Virus record (IMG/VR): IMGVR_UViG_3300031972_001405
Location: 23,425-87,424 of that record
Reading direction: 5' to 3' (one strand)
From: a virus
DNA: 64,000 nt
The translations under genes were made by a program, and so were the position numbers. The notes under the pieces were generated by a model, which searched no databases, was not told the DNA's origin, and saw only the letters and a list, made by a program, of their open reading frames with translations. Below, one piece after another: positions 34,301 through 44,200 of the stretch; the stretch's first letter is position 1, and each line of letters opens with the position of its first letter.

Positions 34301-37300
34301 ATAGCAGAACGATAAAGAACTTGACCCGCTCTTCTTGCAATTCTTCGGGCAAGAATTCTATTTCTAATTTTTGCCTTTTGTCCTCTGCCACCGACTCCAA
34401 ATGTGTATGGGTTAGCAGCATTACCAGTCAGGAGGTTAATCTGTCTTCTAAGTTGCCTTCTAGCAATCTTGTATTGAGCTCTATGTCTACCAACGAAGAT
34501 TCCATTATACCATCTTGCACGGTGTCTAATGAAAGGATACAGACTAGTTCCTACTGGAGTAACCTTGTTCACTGCACCATCACACAGAACAGTATGTACT
34601 GCCTCTGTTCTTGGTCTCCTTCTCCACCTATTTCTTCTATTAGAAGAAAGTCTAAACTCAACTAGACCAGACTTGAACTTTCTGGGTTTCCATCTGGGGT
34701 TGGGAATAAAGACACTACAATCAATTACGCCGCCTCTTCTGACCTTGAGTCTTCTATGAACAACTTTGGCGATAGCACCAGAAGATTGTCCACGAAGAAC
34801 CATTCCAGCAGAAATATATCCATAGTATCTTGGATTTCTACTGCTTGCCAGAGTTCCAAGATCCACGTTCAGGAAACGAGAAGAAGAAGTATATCTCTTA
34901 GGAATAATTCTATTTCTTCCATAACCAGTTCTTCTGTAAGTAAGACCCAGTTTATACTTAGTTCCTCTGAAATTGGGATTGCGTCTCCATCTACGTGTTT
35001 GACCTGATCTGATGTTGCCATATCTATGTCTAGGATGTGCCACTCTGAACACAATCTTTGCATTTCTTCTAGGCCAACCCCACCGTCTTCTACGACGTGG
35101 CATGTAACCAACGACTCTTTCGCCAACTCTGAATACACCTCTTCTCATTCTGATTCTGAGGAGTTTCGGTGTTGTGAAACCAGTCATCTGTTTATCATTG
35201 AGATAGCACCAGACTCTTGCTCTAGGTCTCATACGAGATCCTCTCAAGCGGAAGTTTCTGCTTTGGATATATCTCGTACCTGATCCCGACGCCAAGTACT
35301 TATCCTCAATATTACTGAGGTTTCTTGCGACAGCACCTCGTAATGCTTTTCTTGCACGGAATGATGCGATTCCAGTTCTGATGATAGCTCTTTTACGTGC
35401 TCTACGAATTTGTTTTTTAGTAATTCTTCCAAGCCCACCTCTTCTTTCGTTCCACCACTTTGGAACTCTCTTTCTATAACCCTTTCTACCACCAATTGCT
35501 CTGATTCTTCTACCAAATCTCAAACGGCGACCAATCAGTTCAGTCAACCAAGATCCCCAAATAATTTCATTATAACCATACTGAGCACCAATTCCAATGG
35601 AGAGTCTCATTGCTCTGAAGTCACCATAGAGATCAGCATTTCTAACCTTAAATCTCTTTGTAGTAACCCAATTGTCGGTTCTAGGCCATACTCTCAATCT
35701 ACCAAACCAGTATGTAATCCTGAATGGATTAATTCTGACAGTTCTAGTAGCGAAAGGATTGCTCATATACTCAACTTCTTGATAGTCGAGTGTAAGAACA
35801 TCGCCAGTTCTTCTCAGACCCTCTGGAACATCTCCATCATCACTATCATCAAAGTCAACAACCTTGATATCATTCTTATCTGCTTCATCATCACTATCAT
35901 CCTCATCCAAGATAATGCCATCTTGTGACAACTGAAGGGGAAGAATTCTGGTGAAATGTTTTGGTCTCAATTCTCCTTCTTCTTTATCAATAGATGCTTT
36001 GAATTCTGGATCTTCCTGATCAGCAGTCGTGAAGTCTTGGAAAGAGTCTACAATGACACCAGCTTTTGGTCTTTCCACTTTAGGCACATCGACACCACCA
36101 CCGCCGCCAGCTGGATCATCTGCGTCTGCATTAATTAGTGCAGTGATTTTAATATTCATTGCATCCTGCTCTTCCATGAGCAGTTTGTAATAATACTCAA
36201 GATTTTTAATTCTCTTCTCAAGTTCAGCGATATCCTTCATCGTATAACGCTTATGCTCAGAAAGAGTGATCTTAGCGTCATCTACATCAAATAGATATGC
36301 TGGAAGACCAATGGCAGCAATTTCCATTGATCCGTCATCAAGACCCTCTGGCAATTCTGGATCTTCAGCAGACTGACCCTTAACAACTTGGAAGTCACCA
36401 TCTGGGGTAAGATACAATCTATCAATTCTAGACAGATAATAATCGTATGTAACTTGAATCTGCTCATCAGAAACAAGAATATTTGGAGCAGAAAGACCAG
36501 CAACAGCAAAGTTTCTGCTCTTCTGATCTAGAGGAGATAGAGTACTATTGAGATCATATGCACCAACTCTAGGACGATAATCAATAATATCACATTGTCT
36601 TACATCCTGAGTAAATCCAATTTCTTCTTTATAGAATTCTTCTGCATAACTGGAAGCAGTAATTAACTCTCCAGAATCGCCTTCTTGAATATCAAAAGTG
36701 GAGAAAATAATTGTGAGACGATTATCTGGAATGGACATTCCTCTCTGAGCCTGACCACCAGTTGCCTCAGCATCATCCGATCTAGATTCAATTCTCTCAA
36801 GAACTCCATAATTCATATAATCTCTTCTACGACCTTGATCAACTGAGTATTGATCTTTGATGTCTTTAACACCTTTAGTGAAGTCTTTGACTGCACCACG
36901 TACATCAGACTTGCTTCCTCTGATTTGCTCTCCATCACGGAGTTCTCCATCAGAGAGCATAATCACTCTAATCTCAGTTGAACTATCAATTCTAACAACA
37001 AGAGCAACTTCTTCACTAGTTTCGCCAAATAATTCTTCTCCAACGATTAGATCGCTTGTATCACTATTAGGTCCATTTAGACTATCGAATTCTAGTTTGG
37101 GTAGATCAGGATCATCTGCGTCGTTTGATTCCAAAACAGCATATACATCAACAATATCTGGTTTCAAAAGGCAGATTCTATCATCCTGAATTCTAGTTCC
37201 ATATGCATAGTTTGGATCATAAATCAAACCATCATTCAAAGTAGTGCTACCAATACCAGATGAAGGATTGCTAGATCTATTGATTGTGAGAATATTAACT

Positions 37301-39678
37301 GGGTTGAAAATCTTTTTCTTTGCCTTTACATTGAATTTTTTCTGAGTAGCATATGCGATAGCATTAGTATCCGTTGTCTTAGAAAGACCCACAAGAGTTG
37401 CATCCTTTCCATCAGTAGAAATAGCTACATTTCCTCGTGCCAGAGGTTGAATACTACCATCGGAATATGCAAGAACATATCTATCTTGCTGGAATGGTTC
37501 AAAGAAGAAATCATTTTCTGCCTGAGGTAAAGGCGCTGCATTCTCTGATACTGTTATCCCATTGAAGAATTTTCTGACAACGATATCAGAACCATTCAAT
37601 TCAATATTAGTTGCTGGAGACTTATGTAGAATCTCATAGAGGGTATTCTCATCCTTTGGTTCATACTCTGCTCTTGGAGCAATGAGTTCAGTAATTGTGG
37701 TTTGTACCTGAGGCAAACCACCCTCAAAGATTTTTCTAACAGTGCTAATACCAGCAACTTCAATCTTAAAGACACCAGACTCAGATTTGGCAACTCCGAC
37801 TACCTTGACAAGAGTTGGATCTGAGTTCCCCATAATTGGGAAAGCAAACATTTGACCTGGTGTTGCAATTCCAATTGGTTTGTTCGTAACAATTGTGGAA
37901 ATACCACCAGACTCTGCAGAAATAGTATAAGATTCGCCAACGAATAGTTTGGCGGCACCAAGAACAAGATCAGCGTTGAAAGTATTAATTCCAACTGAAG
38001 AACCTTGGAATATAGACTTTGCTTTATTAATACTGAGGTTTTCAAATCCAGAAACCGTCAGAGCATTATCTTCTCCATCAATCTCAATTGTCTCTCCTGC
38101 TTTGAAAATACCTTCAGCGTGTCTGATCGTAACAGTAGTGATGCCAGTTGTAGTTACGCCGACAGGTCCAACAATAAATCCATTAGCACCACTCTGCTCA
38201 CCCTCAATATGTGTTCCATCTTTAATTGCAAGATCTTCTAGAGTGCCCTGGAAAGTAATTTTGGCATAATTATCGATGTCATATAGACGCAGAGAATACT
38301 GAGTAGTCTGATCCTCATGAATTCCATCAAGGAGGTGGTAATCATATACACGCGCTTCACCGATAATGTTGCCAGAAGCAGTTGTGCTGATATTTCCAAC
38401 AAAATCATCACGGAACTGTACTGTAATAGTAGTTCCAAATCCTACTACTGGTGCTCCATAAACATTATGAACTTTCAGTACAGGTCCAACATCAATAGTA
38501 ACCTGCTCAGTTTCTACTGTAGAAGTATCTCTTGGCTTGTCAACGTCTATATTACTAGTGCTTAGTTTCTCAACTTCATATCCCTTCACATATGCTTTTC
38601 CTTGCCCGAGTTCATAGACCATAAGGTCATCGGTAGGAGTTGCTCCCTCATCAGTTTCTTCTGTAGGATCAAATACACCATCATTGCCTTTGAAATCATT
38701 CAAAGACTCTTCTACATCAAAGTCAAATGCCTTAACGTAATAGTTCCCACTTTCATCATAGGTTCTACGAGCCATCTCGTCCCGAATGTGCTTATACATC
38801 GGGTTTTCGGCTTGGAATTCTTGGACCTCGCCTTCTTTGATTCTAATTAATTCGACGAAATTAGCATCGTCGAAGTCATCAATATCTTTTCTTCCTAAAG
38901 TTGCTTCAATTCTAAGTCTATCTGCACCAGGAGCAGCATAGTTGTTAAATCCCTGAGCATTATCAAGTAAAGAGTCATCATCATATGCAGTGATAATCTC
39001 TTCTTCAATGAAGAGACCAACCCTATGAGACCCATCATTTGAATATTGCTCAAGAATAATCGACTGTTCGTCAACATCAACGAAATGTCCTCTAACAAAA
39101 TATACACCATCCTGGACTTCAACTGCTGAACCAGTTTCTACGGCATTGTTTGCAATCAATTTAGCAAACGCAGATCCGACTGGAATTACATTTCCAGCAT
39201 ATTCGATAGTATCTTCTACAAGAAGGAGATTTTCTCCATCTTTGAATGCCTGATTATTACCCTCGTCATCGTCACCATCATCCTCCATCTTAACATAAAG
39301 AGTCGTCACGCCCCTTTCAGACGACTCAGCAAAAAGAAAATCAACAACCTCAGCTTCAACAGTAGACGTAGCCCCCTTAATTTTAATCTCGTCTAACTGA
39401 TCAAGATAAGTTTCGACATCTACCCCATTAAAATCAGACTCGATTTGAATGGCAGTATAACCGTTATTATAAGAAACGTTTCCAGGAATGACCTTAGATC
39501 CTTCCTTAAAGAAGTGATTACCGAACTGCTCAATCTGATTTTGCAGCATAGACTGCACATTATTCAGTTCTCGCGCTTGAACTGGATGTGCAGGCTTGAA
39601 AAGAACCCGATAAAACTTATCATCAGGATCAAAATCATCAAAATATGGATTGTAGTTGAGGTTTGTTCTTAGGGGCAT
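31360..39678 (-). CDS. Giant tail/fibre protein with DUF4815-type N-terminus and Arg-rich middle
   Basis: 2772 aa. N-terminus NYNPYFDDFDPDDKFYRVLF, VQARELNNVQSMLQNQIEQF and FFKEGSKVIPG are the DUF4815 mark of phage tail proteins. A short coiled coil follows near 1148-1190 (MKDIAELEKRIKNLEYYYKL). Residues about 1380-2045 are extraordinarily rich in Arg: 1384-1453 hold 21 Arg and 7 Lys by my count. Inside it the usual DPLAQTF domain (about 1812) is kept. The C-terminal 700 residues are Gly/Ile/Thr-rich beta modules. It occupies the T4 gp9-gp12/wac slot, between gp8 and gp13, so a fibre or fibre-adaptor is likely. Confidence 0.85.
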   Translation of the reverse strand: MPLRTNLNYNPYFDDFDPDDKFYRVLFKPAHPVQARELNNVQSMLQNQIEQFGNHFFKEGSKVIPGNVSYNNGYTAIQIESDFNGVDVETYLDQLDEIKIKGATSTVEAEVVDFLFAESSERGVTTLYVKMEDDGDDDEGNNQAFKDGENLLLVEDTIEYAGNVIPVGSAFAKLIANNAVETGSAVEVQDGVYFVRGHFVDVDEQSIILEQYSNDGSHRVGLFIEEEIITAYDDDSLLDNAQGFNNYAAPGADRLRIEATLGRKDIDDFDDANFVELIRIKEGEVQEFQAENPMYKHIRDEMARRTYDESGNYYVKAFDFDVEESLNDFKGNDGVFDPTEETDEGATPTDDLMVYELGQGKAYVKGYEVEKLSTSNIDVDKPRDTSTVETEQVTIDVGPVLKVHNVYGAPVVGFGTTITVQFRDDFVGNISTTASGNIIGEARVYDYHLLDGIHEDQTTQYSLRLYDIDNYAKITFQGTLEDLAIKDGTHIEGEQSGANGFIVGPVGVTTTGITTVTIRHAEGIFKAGETIEIDGEDNALTVSGFENLSINKAKSIFQGSSVGINTFNADLVLGAAKLFVGESYTISAESGGISTIVTNKPIGIATPGQMFAFPIMGNSDPTLVKVVGVAKSESGVFKIEVAGISTVRKIFEGGLPQVQTTITELIAPRAEYEPKDENTLYEILHKSPATNIELNGSDIVVRKFFNGITVSENAAPLPQAENDFFFEPFQQDRYVLAYSDGSIQPLARGNVAISTDGKDATLVGLSKTTDTNAIAYATQKKFNVKAKKKIFNPVNILTINRSSNPSSGIGSTTLNDGLIYDPNYAYGTRIQDDRICLLKPDIVDVYAVLESNDADDPDLPKLEFDSLNGPNSDTSDLIVGEELFGETSEEVALVVRIDSSTEIRVIMLSDGELRDGEQIRGSKSDVRGAVKDFTKGVKDIKDQYSVDQGRRRDYMNYGVLERIESRSDDAEATGGQAQRGMSIPDNRLTIIFSTFDIQEGDSGELITASSYAEEFYKEEIGFTQDVRQCDIIDYRPRVGAYDLNSTLSPLDQKSRNFAVAGLSAPNILVSDEQIQVTYDYYLSRIDRLYLTPDGDFQVVKGQSAEDPELPEGLDDGSMEIAAIGLPAYLFDVDDAKITLSEHKRYTMKDIAELEKRIKNLEYYYKLLMEEQDAMNIKITALINADADDPAGGGGGVDVPKVERPKAGVIVDSFQDFTTADQEDPEFKASIDKEEGELRPKHFTRILPLQLSQDGIILDEDDSDDEADKNDIKVVDFDDSDDGDVPEGLRRTGDVLTLDYQEVEYMSNPFATRTVRINPFRITYWFGRLRVWPRTDNWVTTKRFKVRNADLYGDFRAMRLSIGIGAQYGYNEIIWGSWLTELIGRRLRFGRRIRAIGGRKGYRKRVPKWWNERRGGLGRITKKQIRRARKRAIIRTGIASFRARKALRGAVARNLSNIEDKYLASGSGTRYIQSRNFRLRGSRMRPRARVWCYLNDKQMTGFTTPKLLRIRMRRGVFRVGERVVGYMPRRRRRWGWPRRNAKIVFRVAHPRHRYGNIRSGQTRRWRRNPNFRGTKYKLGLTYRRTGYGRNRIIPKRYTSSSRFLNVDLGTLASSRNPRYYGYISAGMVLRGQSSGAIAKVVHRRLKVRRGGVIDCSVFIPNPRWKPRKFKSGLVEFRLSSNRRNRWRRRPRTEAVHTVLCDGAVNKVTPVGTSLYPFIRHRARWYNGIFVGRHRAQYKIARRQLRRQINLLTGNAANPYTFGVGGRGQKAKIRNRILARRIARRAGQVLYRSAIRAERRRLAISRRLIKRGYLRDPLAQTFTIDEQPGIFVTKFDLYFQRKDKRFSVTAELRTCENGIPTDTIVPGTRVEIAPDDIRRSRYARNKTEVDFEEPVYLEGGKEYALVLDTDSRRYRVWISRMGEIDVTIRDDEVLRDRRGRSIFVRTAGYVDYTRLNKRERRRLSASRAAAVQESGEFQDRLRRVRNRRGPGGVTARVVEDAGRRDLARGSEFRVRGRLVETRRGLRLRLEKRGTGRRRRVYLRAIRRVNRRKVSQQPLTGQLFRSQAAGFWTPSRLEDLKWTLYRAQFDTSNPRTATFYNTPLNRGNRGIVSLDKNPLRTLHAAGKIALSQPLSGIETGFLKRGVVIKQPANPNFRAVIHRVESGVIESDAAVTIVKAGVGFTPTSGVATFVGVAFTTLNAWGIRHRQGEQLVGDVTVNDGSITNIDITSGGRDWQRNELVGISSIGGLGDGQIGRDFLGRVTGIGSGIVLRVGDVYGIPETGATGSASSLSFRTPTGITSALATGIAVSTFNNYRYWGGETIRIRARNHGMYDRDNQVRLRGLDPDSRPRKIKFDVDSIGTEDITVQGNMGIFNTFERVGVSTTNPGYAIIGDEVIEYTGVDGQKLVGITARGKDYTRRDYHEAGEEINRYELDGISLRRINTLHDFIPNQYSRSQRENTKMRSDHNWFDIDIDLTKKGVDRSGNASLPRLTFRKGKRCGGEDGVLTQNWTYSAITPNFHNLVFPNTKISGRMRSVTATSIDGNENSFQDAGYQPVEWGSINELDTLRMIPSRLNEVRKLDSTEFPGKRSFTMDVTLESADDKLSPVIDLDRASVVITDNIINKPYNGRYAGNKRVFKGKGRDDHEFIYVSKVLDLPTSATALQVRLDAYFPSRADIRMAYNIISPGDEDNGLYTLFPGYKNIDSKGNIIDEARNDGRPDKRVPRSEKDEFQAMKFSIDNQAPFTQFKIKVMCASRNQADPPRLTGLKIIALV

Positions 39679-39682
39679 TGCT

Positions 39683-41230
39683 TTAGAATTCTAAAATGAC
39701 TTTGATGTCTTCTTTTTGGTTGACAGACCTAGTTACCTGGGGTCTGTTATCGATATAAATGATGTCGCCTGTGTACTTTCGTACTTCTGGATCAGATACT
39801 CCAAGTTCAAAAGTTTGTCCAAGATTGTAAGTACGATTATTTATTGTGGTTGTAATACCACTAAACGACGTGTCAATAGCAACTGTTGCCGTTCCACCAT
39901 TAAGAGCGAAATCTCCATTAGTATCATCAATAAGAGAATTCTGGAATCTTAGAAGTTTGTTTCCAAACTCAACAGTTTCTCCAACAGTTTGTGCGACACC
40001 CAAAGTTCTATCTTGCCAATATTTGATAACACCAGTAGTGCTATCCCAAGAAATGACTCTACCAACAGCAGTAGAACCAATACCAATAGTTTGAGTAATT
40101 ACAGAATCTGGTACAAAATTAATGTCAGCAACATTCTGTGCAGTTACTTTTAACGCTCCTACTGCAGTTGCTCTAGATGATGTAAGAATATCGATAGAAT
40201 CATAAGCAAGAGGATCTTTTACAACACCAACTCTGGCAAATTGATTTCCAGTAATGAAATCTGGATTAGTATCATCATTATCCATCCTCGCATAAAGCAT
40301 GACTCGATTTCCACCAAGCTCTCTGTAAATGTCAGCTCCATGATTTCCCTGGGGAGGGACAATTACATTGAAGTTTGCTGGAGAAATTGAATTTGTTAAA
40401 CCAGCATCATCAAGATCTAGTGTTCCGAATGTATAATTACTTCCACCCTTCTCAATATCAACTGCCTCAATCTTTCCATCTGCATTCACTGTTACAGTCG
40501 CTGTAGCACCGTCTCCATCGCCTCTAAGAGGGACATTTGAGTATGATGTAGCAGTTCCATATCCAGCACCTCTATCAGTGATTGTAACTACCTTAATTTG
40601 TCCGCTAGAGGCAGCATTTTCTCTGATAGATTCTGTGGAATTATTAGAAAACCAGTTTGATGGAAGAGGAATATAACTAGAAGACTCAAATTTTACAATT
40701 TCTGATGGAGAAATAGTAAAAAGATATTTCCAAATATAACCATCACCACTACTTCCCGCAGAGCGTGGTTCAAGATCTGTGAATGTCGGCTCATCGAGAG
40801 ATGGTCTTCCATCTGGATTTTCTGGTGATACGCCATTACTCAAACAGATATAAACTCTGTAATCAGAGTTCATGACATAAAAATCTGAATCATATAGGTT
40901 TGTGGCACCTGTAACAGGAGAAGGATTGTTTCTACTGTAGTCATGACGATACATTTCATATGTTGTACCACTAGACCAGGTTATTTTTCTAATGATTTGT
41001 CTGACATCACCACCCTCAATTTTTTTGAGAGCGATCATAGTATCCCAGATATCATTCTCTTCGTCGAAAGAATCTATCGGAGCTGGTGGTTCAGTGTCCC
41101 AATCGGAAAGAATTTCCGTTGGGTTTGGAAGACCAATGAATGCATAGTAATTATTTGTAGTGGTGCCGACGCCAGCTACAAAATTACCAGCATTCAAGAT
41201 CCTTAATTGATCAGTGATGATTGCGGACAT
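39683..41230 (-). CDS. gp8: gp8 baseplate wedge protein
   Basis: 515 aa against 334 in T4. Family marks: SAIITDQLRILNAGNFV, GTTYEMYRHDYSRNN, FYVMNSDYRVYICLSNG, LDEPTFTDLEP and GDGYIWKYLFTISPSE. The C-terminal half adds beta repeats such as DRGAGYGTATSYSNVPL like those of gp14. It lies between the gp7-slot giant and the fibre gene, the T4 order. Confidence 0.92.
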   Translation of the reverse strand: MSAIITDQLRILNAGNFVAGVGTTTNNYYAFIGLPNPTEILSDWDTEPPAPIDSFDEENDIWDTMIALKKIEGGDVRQIIRKITWSSGTTYEMYRHDYSRNNPSPVTGATNLYDSDFYVMNSDYRVYICLSNGVSPENPDGRPSLDEPTFTDLEPRSAGSSGDGYIWKYLFTISPSEIVKFESSSYIPLPSNWFSNNSTESIRENAASSGQIKVVTITDRGAGYGTATSYSNVPLRGDGDGATATVTVNADGKIEAVDIEKGGSNYTFGTLDLDDAGLTNSISPANFNVIVPPQGNHGADIYRELGGNRVMLYARMDNDDTNPDFITGNQFARVGVVKDPLAYDSIDILTSSRATAVGALKVTAQNVADINFVPDSVITQTIGIGSTAVGRVISWDSTTGVIKYWQDRTLGVAQTVGETVEFGNKLLRFQNSLIDDTNGDFALNGGTATVAIDTSFSGITTTINNRTYNLGQTFELGVSDPEVRKYTGDIIYIDNRPQVTRSVNQKEDIKVILEF

Positions 41231-41268
41231 TATGCTAATGCGAAGAAGAGCAGTTCTTGTTGTTTTAT

Positions 41269-44200
41269 TTAGGTTAGATAATTGGATGATTTAAGTGGTT
41301 CCACTCTCTGGATTCTTGGTCCAGTAGATAGACCCGTCACACCATTATCAAGATGTGCTATAAATGCCTGTTCCTCTGGTCTAGTGAAGTTTGTAATCGC
41401 TCCCCAAGAGAACTTACCAAACATGGCAGAGGAACCGAATCCAATAACACCATCGTAAGTATTTACACTAACGGTGATTCGTCTAAAGTATGTAGATCCA
41501 ACACCAACGCCAGATCCAAACCCAACAGCATAACCAAACACATCGGTATAATCAATAACTTGATATACATTATCAAGACCAATGGTTCCTATGGCAACTC
41601 TTCCACCTTCTCTATCGTAAGAAGTATAACCAAATCCAGTAATATCTGTGCTAGAGGTTCCAGTAATTACAATGTATTGACCTGTGGTAATACCAGAGAT
41701 TGTTGTAATGCCAGAAGGACCTGTTACATCAGATTGTCTAAGAACAGAACCATGAGAGATAAGAAGATCAAATGTGATGCCAGTCGTAGCAACTCCAACA
41801 GATGCTGAACCAATGCCAGATACGATACCAAAATCACCTTGATATTCCACAGAAGTAAACGTTTCTCTCTTCAAATTATCCTTTTCAATAAGAATTGGGG
41901 GAAGTTGTTGGAATGTATATCCAGTTCCAGGAGATGTCATTGTAACAGAAGTAACAACTCCATTGGTAATAGATGAAGTTGCTTGAGCACGAGTTGTAGT
42001 TCCTAGACCTGCAGCAGCTGCGATGCTGACAGAAGGTGCTGTCACATAACCAAATCCACCATCTGTAATATCAAGAGAAAGAACTGTACCAAATCCAGAG
42101 ATAATAGCGGTAGCAGCTGCAGAGACCTTAGCGTCCTGCTCTACAATGAAAATATCTTGTTTTTCTCCAGCGAGATTTTCATTATAGTCATCAAAGATTG
42201 TATGCACACTATCAACATAAACGATAGTTGTATTTCCTATACCAACATTTTTCAGGAGATGTGCAGCTGGTTGAATTCTAGATTTGTATAGAGCTCTATC
42301 CTTAGTAACATAAGAACCATTTACAAACAAATCTTGTTGCTGCTTACACCATGTGATAGGTCTTTCAAATCTATTATCAGTAGAAATACCAACTCCGCTA
42401 TATGGAGTGGTGTTGATAGTATCAACAGTTTGAATACCAGTAACAATTCTTTGATCTTGATCAAAGATTCTGACACGATCAATTGTTGGTCTATTGAGTA
42501 ATTGAATAGAGTCCCCAACTTTTACAGTTTCCTCAATATCTCTGTTTACAACATCAACAGCACCAGTTCCCTTGTAGAAGAGAATTCTGCAAGTATCTCC
42601 AGGTATAGGAGCTTCAGTAAATCTGACTTGAGATCCACCGTTAAAGATATACGCTGCGTTTGGTTCTTGAAGAATATCATTAATAAAGATAATCAAGGTT
42701 TGTCTAACATCAATTAGAGAACCTCTCTTGGCAATAATTGAGAATGGAACATCATCCTTGGAGAGATTAAATACCTGAGTAGTTCCATTAAAGAGATCTT
42801 CAATATTGTCAAGTCCTTCTAACTGACCAAAGTGCCATCCAGTAAATGAATCGGATTCAACATTCTCAATAGTAACCTGGAACTCTCTAAAGTTGTTTCC
42901 AGCACTAGGATCTGTATTAACACCAGCAATAGATGAAGTATCAACAGTGAGAACTTCATCAACGTCATATCCATATCCATTATTAGTAATCTCAAATTCA
43001 ATGATTGAAGAACCTTGTCCAACAACAATAGTTGCAGTAGCATTAGTACCAATATTTCTACCAGTGCTCTCAGAACTATAGATTAGTGGCAAGTTAGAAT
43101 AACTTTGAGCATCATCAATAATTACAATTGGTGGGTTTGTAAATGTATATGCTGTTCCAGCATTATAAGTAGAATTAAATGTTACAGTAGAAATAGATCC
43201 ACCAGCAAGTGTAGCAGTACCAATTGATAGAACCTCTGCTGTATCAAGATCAGTAGTTCTTACGCCAACATTCACAGTAACTTCAACAAAATCTGAGTTA
43301 TAGAATGTTTGAATACCACTTCTATATCCAGATCCACTATTTCCAATAGAGATAGAATAGACTGTTCCAAATCCAGAAACAAGGGCTGTTCCTCCAGCAC
43401 TAATCAGAGGTTGATATCCAAATCCTCTGGTGGACCCAACAGCAGCGATAACACCACCAACGGGAATTGCACTAACGTTTGGATCGTATCCAACAGACGC
43501 TCCGTATCCAGAGAATGTAATACTTGTAATTCCTGAACTCTCTTCCAAAGTATAATCATTCAAAATTCCTGGTTTTTGGAAAATTTGATTAACAACAATC
43601 GCTGCATTGTTTGTAGAGATTCCAGATACATTCTCGGTTTCAGAAGTGAGAGTAAATTGTCTAGTAACACCATCAAAACTACGAGTCAAACTATCGAAGA
43701 TATAGTTGTCTTGATAAGTATGATCTCCAGATCCAGTGACGCCACTTCTAATGAATGATCTTCCAGTAAATGTAGATGATGTTTGAATTCCAGAGTAGTC
43801 AGTTTGATTGGGATCATCTGGAACTTCTTGAGGAGTCTGTCCAATCGGTGCTTCAACAAAGTTGAGCGTGTTTCCAACAATATTGAAGTCTCCAATCAGT
43901 TTTTCGATTGTCGATCCAGTTCCATGAACTTGGTTAGTAGTTCCCATCCAAGCACGGGTTACGAGGAAGATGTTTGTACTGCCAACACCAACAGAGTTAA
44001 CTCTAACAATTTCATCATCAATTCTAATAAGATCAGCACCAAAGATTGATGTGATACCAGACAACTTCATTTGAGATTGTGTCAGGTTCATGTTCTCAAT
44101 AAGAACATTAGTAACACCAGTTGCAACAATTGGTGATTGAATATTGTTATCTAAAGTTAGAAGCACTCTAGAGTTTTGATTTGAAGTTAAGAACGTATGA

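Noticed and set aside
33751-34665. Plus-strand frame of 304 codons opposite the Arg-rich segment
   Set aside because: The Arg (AGA/TCT) bias of the fibre gene yields a Ser-rich open mirror frame. No start signal and no family resemblance.
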